A stretch of 64,000 nt of DNA from Helichrysum umbraculigerum (Eukaryota > Streptophyta > Magnoliopsida > Asterales > Asteraceae). The stretch spans positions 152,648,759-152,712,758 of the forward strand of contig CATIUR010000003.1 of NCBI GenBank assembly GCA_949592205.1, read 5' to 3'. Shown here one piece after another: positions 47,689 to 56,564 of this stretch. The notes under the pieces were generated by a model. That model was not told the DNA's origin, made no database searches, and saw only the letters and a program-made list of their open reading frames with translations. Made by a program: the position numbers and the translations under genes. The number at the start of each line of letters is the position of its first letter. The stretch's first letter is position 1.

Positions 47689-48130
47689 CTGTAAAGATAT
47701 AACCTCTATTTTAAAGAGGAAAACTTGGAAAATAAACTAGCTATAGAGCTTGAAATCCTCAAATTTTAGAAGATAACTTGTAAGCTAATAAATATGAGTC
47801 CCATATATCACCAAAAAAAAAAAAAAAAAAAGAATTAAACAAGGATCGGAATTGCATGGAATTTTAGGTATGGTCGATATATTATTTTTTCATTATTTTA
47901 AAATTAAAACTTATATATAACACATATATACTTGTTACACGTGTACATAAAGCAAGGAAACTCAAATTGGACGAAAAACAAGTGATGACTAATGAGCATC
48001 TAGATGGTCAATACCTGTCACTGACTTCACCAAAAGTTTATGAAATCGGTAACAGTTTACTTGTGTGATATGTTAAATAAATGCACAATGAACTTACACG
48101 TATATGACTTCAACTTTAATTAATTAATTA

Positions 48131-48186
<56 letters not shown>

Positions 48187-48688
48187 TTAAAGTTACCGTT
48201 GATGGTACGTTTGATTGATCTTGATTAAGAAATTTGTTGATTTTGTTGTACACATATATTTTTAGTGTAATAAGTTTTGCAGTTAAACCCGGATGTGAGC
48301 AAAATGCTCTCCGGGATGGAGACAGGGGTTTTCTCTCGAAATATTCGGGTTTCCCCTGGAATTGATGATGGGTATATGAAGAGGCAATGCCACTGAGCCC
48401 AATACTGCCTTTCAAAAAAATAAAAAAAAACAATACCACGCTACATCAATCTTATCTTACTTAATTAATATCTTAGAGAAAACATAACCATAAATACAAA
48501 GCAAACAAAAGCCACTAATTAAGGTCATGTTTGTGTTCTAACTTTTTGGTAAAGTTATATATAAATATAACCGATCTTATTTTTCACCTATTATATTATA
48601 TTTGGACAAAAGATAACCATGTTAAATGTTTTTTTTTTTTTTTTTTTTTTTATGATGGCGCGCGCAAACCAACTTTCATCAGTTTCCT
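47689..48688. other. Intergenic, 3' of CAD
   Basis: Contains an (AAT)n run at about 48136-48184 and a long T run at about 48629-48651. Sequence at about 48280-48400 is less AT-rich and might be a SINE or other short insertion, but I could not confirm its ends. The (T)n just downstream of the CAD stop may belong to its 3' end. Confidence 0.35.
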
Positions 48689-50512
48689 CTATTCGTTTTC
48701 AAGCTTGCTACCAGCCACATCCACTACAAATCGATATCTAACATCGTTCTTGGCTAGCCTTTCCATCGCGGTGTTGACATAGTCCATCTTCACCACCTCG
48801 ATCATTGACTTAACCCCTTTTTCCTTGCAAAACTCCAACACCTCTTCGGTTTCTTTCATACTACCTATAGCTGTTCCCGTGATCGTTTTCCTTCCTTCAA
48901 AACAAACCACATTCAAGTTGAAGTTGTTATTATCAATAAATTTATTTATCAGAGAAAATATACTGATTTTTCTGAAGATACAAGAGAAAATAGACAATTG
49001 TTAAAGACAACTAACCGCCAATAAGCAAAGGAGAGACAAATTGCAAAGGGGTATTGATAACGCCCAACAAAATCAACTTCCCATCAAGTTTGAGCAAGGA
49101 AATGTATTCGTCTAGTGGGTGGGGTGCAGGCACCGTATCAATAATATAGTCAAGCGAATCAGTCACTTCTTTAAATCTAGCAGAGTCAGAGCTGACGAGA
49201 TACTCATCAGCTCTAAGAACGTTCATGGCCTCCTCCCGTTTCTTGTTAGAAGAGCTTATAACAGTCACATGATGACCCATTGCTTTCGCAATCAAAACAC
49301 CCATATGTCCAACTCCACCTAATCCAAGTATACCCCCTCTTAGTCCGCTCTTTTTCAACCCAAAATGGCTCAGCGGGCTATACACGGTCACCCCAGCACA
49401 CAATAGTGGTGCTGCTTGCTCGGGTAATAACCCTTCCGGAATCTTAACAACAAATCTATAACTCAAAAAATATTCAAAACATATTCAGTTATAGATGGAT
49501 GGAATCATAAAGCATAGATTAATCATATATTACCAAGTTGTATGTAATGCAAAAAGGATTAATTAGTAGATATATTACTTTTGGTGGACGACCATGGAGC
49601 TAGAAAATCCACCTTGAGTGGGTTTACCATCGGTGTACACATCATTGTACGACCAAATCTTCTTGTTGCAATATTGCTCAACCTCGGCCTTACATGGGCT
49701 GCAACTGTGGCAACAACCCACTAGAAGCCCAACTCCGACAATATCGCCTACACTGAATCTACTGACATACGGTCCCACCTCCGTCACTTCACCTACTACC
49801 TCATGTCTAAAAATAGCAAAATAGATTTGTCATTCAAGATGAATCTTCATCTAAAAACACTAAGGGCGCGTATAGTTGTAGAAAAATTTCTTCATTTTTC
49901 TTTTTACATTTCTCTAGAGAATAAGAAGTGTTTTACTTCACTAAAAAAGGATGAAAAATCTAGAAAACGTATTTAGTTGCAAGGGATTGAGTTTTCCTTT
50001 TCCAAGGAATAGTAGTGATGAAAAATTTAGAAAACCATGAAAAAATAGTTTTCAACTTTGTACTTATAAAAAGGAAAATAAGGATTTTTCTTTTCTTAGA
50101 AATTTTTTTTTAGAAAACTCAAATTTGAACACGTTCTCTAACTTTGTGGTTTAAAAAAAGAAGGTAAAACCGACCATCTGATTTTACCACTTTGTGATTA
50201 TAGAAATGGATAAATTACTAACCCTGGAACCATGGGGTAATTAGACGCCCCAAAGTCATTTGTAATCTGATGATAATCGGTATGGCAAATACCGCAACAG
50301 ATGACCTTGATCAACACATCTTCTGTTCCTGTTTCTCTGCCAAGTTACTTTACAAATCAATCAAACAAAAACTTAGCAACATTCACTAAATAGAATAGAT
50401 TACTACAAATTCTTTACCTGAGAGTGAAGGTGTAGGGTGAGAGAAGGCCAGAAGGATCTCTAGCAGCCCATCCTGTAGTTGTAGTCTTTCTCTCATCTTT
50501 TCTGCTTCCCAT
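48689..50512 (-). CDS. CAD: Cinnamyl alcohol dehydrogenase (zinc MDR family)
   Basis: Five minus-strand exons, 50512-50418, 50336-50223, 49806-49579, 49455-49016 and 48894-48689, join in phase to give 360 residues, the normal CAD length. Catalytic zinc ligands Cys49, His71 and Cys165 are present, as are the four structural-zinc cysteines (102, 105, 108, 116). GLGGVG (190-195) is the NADPH-binding turn and SSSNKKREEA the NADP-specific segment. WAARDPSG, CGICHTD and KKIWSYNDVY closely match bona fide lignin CADs (Arabidopsis CAD5 type), which reduce coniferaldehyde and sinapaldehyde in the cytosol. Trp121 corresponds to the pocket Trp of CAD5, but position 301 is Ala where CAD5 has Phe298. LRAD replaces the usual LGAD near 230. 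The frame is intact with good splice sites. A MITE-like insert lies in intron 2. Substrate range is uncertain. Confidence 0.9.
49864..50138. mobile_element. MITE-like insertion in CAD intron 2
   Basis: TAA flanks both sides (49861-49863 and 50139-50141). The ends GGGCGCGTATAGTTG and (reverse complement) GAGAACGTGTTCAAAT are weakly inverted. The interior is rich in TTTTCTAGA/TCTAGAAAA words in both senses. Confidence 0.4.
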
Positions 50513-51131
50513 TTTCTAAACAAAACAAAGTAAGTAACTTTTTGTATGGTATATTGGGCACACTCAAATATTAAGTATGCATGCATACAACTTAATTAAC
50601 CCGGCCTGTATATTTATAGAGTTGTAATTCAGAGAATTAGGAGAATAAGGCAACTAAAGGAAAGCTAGATGACAAAAATATTTGTTGGTAAAGCTAATTA
50701 GAGTAACCTTTCTTAATTACAATATTTAAATTAAAATTTATGATGATTAAATTGTTAAGTTATATTATCTATGGGACTTATGTTTGTACTAATCCTATTC
50801 CTTTAAGACTTAAAAGGATATAAAAATATGGATCATGGATTTGGTACATACGTTTGGCTGGGACAATTGGGATTATAAGAAAAGTTAATTTATAAATAAG
50901 AAACAAACCCTAAACGAAAATTATAAAATGTGTTCAAGTTGGAGTTTTTCTAATAAGTTTACTAAAAACAAAATAAATGATTTATAGTTTGATATTTTTC
51001 CTATATATCCTGGAAAATGAAACCTCCGTTTGTTACATTTGAACAAGTTTTCTGAATTTTCATTAGTTTTTAAAAGACACAAAACTCTTGTTAAATCACA
51101 ATATTTTTTGTAACTAAACGTGTCCATAGAC
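50513..51131. other. CAD upstream region
   Basis: Presumed CAD promoter on the minus strand; AT-rich. A TATA-like 'ctctataaatatacaggcc' (minus strand, about 50608-50626) lies about 100 bp upstream of the start codon. No other gene. Confidence 0.4.
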
Positions 51132-51312
51132 TAGGGGCGGAGCCATGTAGAAGGTAGAGGTAACAGTTGCTACGGGTTCATCCAGTATATGTAGTGTAAA
51201 TGTCGATATTATAAAAATGCATTTTTAGTTATATTCTTTGTTTTTGCTACGGGTTCACGAAAATTAGGTTTACTATTGCTACGGGTTACTTCAAACTCTG
51301 GATCCGCCACTA
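51132..51312. mobile_element. Short hAT MITE with 8-bp TSD
   Basis: A 181-bp element: left end TAGGGGCGGAGCCA and right end (reverse complement TAGTGGCGGATCCA) match at 12 of 14 positions. The exact 8-bp duplication CCATAGAC lies at 51124-51131 and 51313-51320. The word TTGCTACGGGTT recurs three times inside. Confidence 0.85.
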
Positions 51313-52029
51313 CCATAGACAATTCATCTTCAAATTCTAGTAACATTTCATTTTCAAAAACCTACTTTTTCTTAAGACGAAACGAAAGCGTTCGATGTAA
51401 CTTGTGACGAAACAAGTCCAACAAGCGAATATGTTGGCAATTTAGAACCTAGTCATATTAATTTAATTTCCACATGAATCCTCCGAAAATCAACGTGGTT
51501 GGTGGTCGTCCTTTTTGAATTACTTGTTAAATCAATTTCAATACATACCTTACCAATAAATTTGGTTTGACCGTCTAATCTGAATCACCTGGACCCAAAT
51601 TTTGGTTGCAATATAATTAGATTCTTCACTATTATCCGAATATGAATAATTTATCTTATCAAAATTCAATTTTAGATTAAATGGATTGGCTTATTTTAAT
51701 TACGAATTGCTTAATTGGATTATGGATAACTCAAAGGATTACACGGATAGAAAATATGATCAAAATTAAATCTTTTATATATTTGAATAATCCGAACAAG
51801 GATTAAATAATTAAATAATATATTTTTACGGACTAATTTAGATAAAACGCTTAATCCGAACACGATATAATGACCACGATGTATTTGAATTAACAAGGAT
51901 ACCCATGTTCCATTTTGCAACTGTAACGTACTACGTACGAGTAGTATTATGGATATATTGACCATGATTAGGAGACACTGGTATATTATCGATATTTTGA
52001 TCACGCTTACGACATAACAAAAGAAGGGT
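51313..52029. other. Intergenic, nothing recognised
   Basis: AT-rich with no coding or transposon signal I can name. Confidence 0.4.
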
Positions 52030-53824
52030 GGTAACACCCCTCATTTAGAACAACAATATTATATTATTAACACGGAAGCGTAGGAATTAAAACATATTTA
52101 TTTACTGCACATTATAATAATGTTTAAGAAACTACTGACAAACAACATTAAGCGGGGTATTATATGGTTTCAAACTAGTTCATTACAAAATATATCAGAG
52201 TAGCACGGCAAGTCAAACGTTCCTTGCTCCATGATCATACCCTTTCTGCTACCCACATCCCAAAATAAACCTGCAGGAAGTAAAATAAGGGATTAGCACG
52301 AAGCTAAGTAAATGAATTCATCACACACAATCCAACTTAGCATAACCACCTGTTTACATCAAACATCCGTAAACACATGATTCAATCAGTCAACAATATA
52401 GTAATGAGGATCGGTGGCTCTGGGGAATACCATAGTACCCGGGTGGCTCCTCAAGAACACTTATCCAACCATATCCGTATGGTCATAACGGACGATACCG
52501 ATAGCTAGTGGTTACTATATTCAAACACAGATTCTATACACACAACAAATGAAGTAAGACCCTGTGTAATTCACACAACAACCAACTAGCCCAACCAACC
52601 AAGTCAACCCGTTGACCTCATTAACAACATATGCCCGAAGGCCACACATATAGCACGTAGATTTATAATCAACAATGAATATTAAATGCAACAACAACAT
52701 GTCTACGTTCACTTGTTGTAACCAAACGGTTACAACTAAATCAAATGGTGAGTTTCGAATCCACTCACCAATACCATTGTCTTCACAAACTCAGAATCCA
52801 TATGTCACTTATCTTTTGGAGGATCTGAGAATCAACAACCAGATATAAGTTAGTAATCAAAATCAACAATACTCAACTTATATCAATCTGTAACACTAGG
52901 AACTTAGTACAATCGATATCACAATTACAAGTTCCTAATTATATTTTATTAATCACAACACAACTATTATCATGTATTAATATTGGTTTATCAACGTTAT
53001 ATCATATAACAATACAAATAACATTACAATCAACAATTGAGAATGGATGCTGGACTGGCAATATAACCGGCCGGTTGGGGTCTAGGACCCGCCGGCTTCA
53101 GCCCACTACCCACCGGCTCACACCACCTAGCCGCCGGGTACAACGATTTTTGAGGTACCAGAATCAAGTTAAGTTTTAAAGCCTAATTTAGCCGTCTGAT
53201 TGGCTATGAAGCAGCCGGATTTGGGCTATAACCCGTCGGCTTAGGTATTTTACCCGCCGGCTCCCCAACCCAAACACCGAACCCGCCGGCTTGCTCATGG
53301 GAGCAGCCGGCTTCTTATACAGATACAACAGCAGCAGTACAACAAAACCCTGTGAAGAACAAATCTCTCAAAACACCATTTTCACTTACCAAATCCGATT
53401 TATAATTCTGTCTAACATCAAAGGACTTCACATATGCACACATAACATCAATTAACTTCAAATAACACAAGATATCATCCTTCTATCATCAATTCATTCA
53501 AAACCCATCTAGGTTATTTACTTGGATTCACAATCACACTTCAATAACAAGAACACTACAATTCAAGCTAAAAATCAGTTCCCTATCATCATGTAGCATC
53601 AATAATCATCATGAATAACACAAGGAATCAACCAATTTCATCATTTCTCTATAAACCTAGTTAATATACACATAGAGATAAAACACTTACCAATTGAAGA
53701 ACACAAAGATGATGCTAATGATTTCTCAATTACTAGAAAAATCACAGCCCCAAATTAACTAGTCTTAAGAATGATTTCAATTTTCTTGATTTTGATGTTT
53801 TATGAGTTGTTAAGAGTTTTCAAA
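52030..53824 (-). mobile_element. LTR-like block, reverse orientation
   Basis: Starts TGGTAACACCCC on the plus strand, i.e. ends GGGGTGTTACCA when read on the minus strand. Its order of landmarks mirrors the solo LTR at 9696-12766: a CGGAAGC word near the end, an ACTCAC/GTGAGTT region, a palindromic GC-rich motif array (53058-53312) and a leader exon ending in a GGTAAGTG donor (about 53690). I infer a related long gypsy-type LTR whose promoter part is missing or displaced by the block that follows. No target duplication confirmed. Confidence 0.5.
53058..53312. repeat. Array of GCCGGCTT/CCGCCGG motifs
   Basis: At least eight copies of CCGCCGGCT, CAGCCGG or close variants lie in a locally GC-rich patch inside the reverse LTR-like block, at a place equivalent to the AGCCGAACGGCT array of the solo LTR. 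Confidence 0.7.
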
Positions 53825-55600
53825 TGTAACACCCCAGTTTTTAAGGTATTATTTTAGGGTACAAAAATATATACTTGTTTTTATTTATAGATAAATTAAT
53901 AACAAGATATAATAGAAAACGTAAATAGTTGGTCAGTTCTAGACTGTGTAGTACTTGAAATTTAAAAGACTTATAGACACAGATACTTGTCTCATCCTTA
54001 ACTCATTCCAAAAGTTCCAGAATAATAAATAAGCAGAGTGAAATCGCAAGGGAAGAAGAGAAATCAAGAACAAGTCTTTAAGCTCAATTTTGATTCTCAA
54101 TTCAAGCTTTAAATTATCAGAATCATTACTTTCCATCATCCTTTAATCTTTGTAAGTTGTTTTAATTCTCTCAAGAACCCTAGAAAATGGGTTTTGTTGA
54201 TTAGTGAGTTTTAATTCGAAATTGAGGTTAGAAATCAATTGAATTGATGTTGATTAGTGTTATTAAGATCATTAGTAACCATATTACATGGTGAAAGTGA
54301 TGAATTTATGATTTGTGTTCTTGAGCAATTTCAAGGGCTTTGCTAAATCTTTGAGAAGTTATGTAACAAACTTAAAGATGTTACTAATGGTGTTAATGGA
54401 GTGTAATTATGATGATAGAATAAGTAATTAAAGTAGTAAGTTGATTAGGAGATGTTTGAGTAAAGCTTGATTATGAACATGAAAGTGAAAGTGATTAGTT
54501 AATGAAAAGTGATTATGAATTCTTGAGTTAGTAATAACTCAAATGATTAGTAGTTGAAAGAATTGTATGGTATGATAAGAATTATGAAAGCGTAACTAGC
54601 TAGCTTAGTTAAAGTAAAAGAAAGTTAATTAAAGTAAGAAAGTGATGTTAGATGATTATTAGTGAAAGTATGATTAGTTGTTCTTAATTTTGCTATGTGT
54701 TCATGTGTCAGGTGCTAAAGATATATCATCTTCAATTGATTGATTAGCTACAAGTTGTTCAATTCATGAAGGTGAGTTATATGAAAGTAATTAGATACTT
54801 ATTAAGTGAATCGGATTGCTACCGAGCAAGAGATTCACCTAATTGTAAAAAGAGTTAATGATTAGCTTTAATGATATGAAAAGATTATGATAAAAATTCA
54901 TGTGATTAGAATGGTTAACTCATGTTAGCCATGTAATTTAGAATGGTTGACCAAGGTTAGCCATGTTGTGATTAGTAGCTAACTTTGTTAGCTAAAATGT
55001 GATTAGTCTAGCTAATTAGATATTAGCTAGAACATGATTATACTATCTAGTTAGATATTAGCTAGTATAATCATGATAGATGTGCACATATGAAAGTAAT
55101 AGTAAAAGTTCAAGTGAAAGTGAAAGTGCAAGTGCAAGTTAAAGTAAAAGCGAAAGTGAAAGTGAATTCAAGAAAGGGAAGAGACTCCTATACTTTGCTT
55201 ATTATATTGTTACTATGATAATAATGCATTGTTTTTTGATTAGTAGTTAAGTTGATTAGATAATCATATGCTCACTAAGCTTTATGCTTAACCCGTTCAG
55301 TGTTTTATGTTGTAGGTACTTGGTTTGGTTGAACCAAATGATAGAAGGAGTAGATTTTGGATTGCAAAAAGATAGCGTGGATAAGGAGCTTGCTTTATGG
55401 TTAGATGAGCTTCTTATTCTTTTGAATTATCGTTATGATTAGCCATTGTGTAAATCGCCTAAAAATAGTTTTATGACACTTGTTATGTAAGACTTTGACT
55501 TAAGAAAGTCAAAGTGAAAAGAGAAAAGTAAATGATTCGTAGTAAAGCGTGTATCATGAATGATAAAGAATTAGAATAGTGAAAGTGTTGAAAGTGTGTT
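53825..55600 (+). mobile_element. LTR-like block, forward orientation
   Basis: Starts TGTAACACCCCAG, a common start of plant gypsy LTRs. It has a leader-like exon ending CTTTGTAAGTTG (about 54150) and a later segment with CTCACTAAGCTTTATGC and TTATGTTGTAGGTAC (about 55270-55320), also a typical LTR layout. Tandem GTGAAA/GTAAAA words occur at 55095-55165. A 10-bp inverted repeat (ACTTTGACTT) is at about 55490-55515. No polyprotein. The right boundary is uncertain, which is why the end is approximate. Confidence 0.45.
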
Positions 55601-55695
55601 TTGGGAATGATTTTAATGTTGACTGTTAGTACATGTTTAGTGTCTGTCAGTTGGTCTAGCTCGTAGTTTGTAATTAGATTTAGTATTCCTGACTC

Positions 55696-55803
55696 CTGCG
55701 ACGTAGCGTGCAACGTCGCAGGTGCGACGTCAGGTTTTGGGCCTGCGACGTAGTCTACGTCGCATGGGCTTGGGCCTGCGACGTAGCGTGCGACGTCGCA
55801 GGT
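55696..55803. repeat. Three tandem GCGACGT/ACGTCGC hairpins in the LTR
   Basis: Three consecutive inverted repeats each pair TGCGACGT with ACGTCGCA: 55696-55723, about 55744-55764 and 55776-55803. Stems are 8-10 bp with short loops. All lie just upstream of the TATA box, so they are DNA-level candidates (ACGT-core bZIP sites) as well as structured repeats. Confidence 0.85.
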
Positions 55804-55813
55804 GCCAGTTTTG

Positions 55814-55820
55814 TATAAAT
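55814..55820 (+). promoter_or_regulatory. LTR TATA box
   Basis: TATAAAT, about 220 bp before the LTR end and downstream of the hairpin cluster. It is the best candidate for the retrotransposon promoter. Confidence 0.55.
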
Positions 55821-56034
55821 TCGTTTTGTGTTTTCTGTTTTAGGGTGGACGAAACCCTAAACGCAATTAGTCGAAATCTCTGTAATCTGACCGATTATAA
55901 TACAATATAATACGTTTCGTTTGATATTCATTGCGTATTGATTGTTCGTGTGTTTAGTGTATAACTTAATCGTTGATTCCGCAAACGATTGAGTGACTCG
56001 GTTCGTACTAGATCCTAAGTAAGGGACAAACAAC

Positions 56035-56047
56035 TGGTATCAGAGCA
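56035..56047 (+). promoter_or_regulatory. Primer-binding site (initiator Met tRNA)
   Basis: TGGTATCAGAGCA is complementary to the 3' end of plant initiator methionine tRNA, the usual primer of plant copia elements. It marks the end of the 5' LTR. Confidence 0.9.
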
Positions 56048-56332
56048 GAAAGTGCTCGTTTTGGCGATTCGGATCGAGTTTGGGATTTAAAAGGACGTGA
56101 TATTCGTGTGTTTTTGGGTTTATCACGTTTGTTTTGTGTTTTTACAGGTTTTCGATCAGTATTACTGGGATTATTGAAGGTTTCCGTCGTTCAACATTCG
56201 TGGTTTTCGTTTAGGGTTAAAAAATTCGTTTTTAGGGTTTGTGGCCGCTGCTCAGCGCGTTTTGCGACGTACCATTGCGACGTCAGCTGCGACGTCGTGT
56301 GCGACGTAGTAATTTGGACTTTAATTAGTCTG

Positions 56333-56528
56333 TGCGACGTCCTCTGCGACGTCATCTGCGGCGTACCTCTCAACGTCGCATAGTGTGATTCTGCGACGTC
56401 CATTGCGACGTCATCTGCGACGTACCTCTCAACGTCGCATATTTCTGATTCTTAATTGAATCCTTTGCTTTTGCTACGTACCTATCAACGTCGCATAATC
56501 TTGGTGCGACGTACTCACCTACGTCGCT
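56333..56528 (+). promoter_or_regulatory. Leader hairpin array upstream of gag
   Basis: Four 24-nt hairpins (56357, 56416, 56472 and 56505 starts) pair TGCGACGT-type with ACGTCGCA-type arms across 8-nt loops; the first three loops read ACCTCTCA or ACCTATCA. The first has a G-U wobble that keeps the stem, the third one mismatch, the last a terminal mismatch. Further GCGACGT copies lie at 56271-56340. The last ends 36 nt before the gag ATG. RNA function (packaging, dimerisation or translation control) is inference. Confidence 0.75.
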
Positions 56529-56564
56529 AAGATCAGAAGTTTGTTTTTCGATTAAGTAATTACA

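Larger units (their letters stand above)
55622..56032 (+). mobile_element. 5' LTR of the copia element (left edge uncertain)
   Basis: The right edge is placed by the primer-binding site two bases downstream (LTR ending ...AAACA). A TATAAAT box lies at 55814-55820. Three successive hairpins precede it (55696-55803). The left edge is taken at TGTTAGTA (55622), but no partner LTR is available to prove it. Confidence 0.4.

Noticed and set aside
48216..48416. Possible SINE on the minus strand
   Set aside because: A box A-like GGCTCAGTGG is present, but I see no convincing box B, A-rich tail in the right place, or target duplication.
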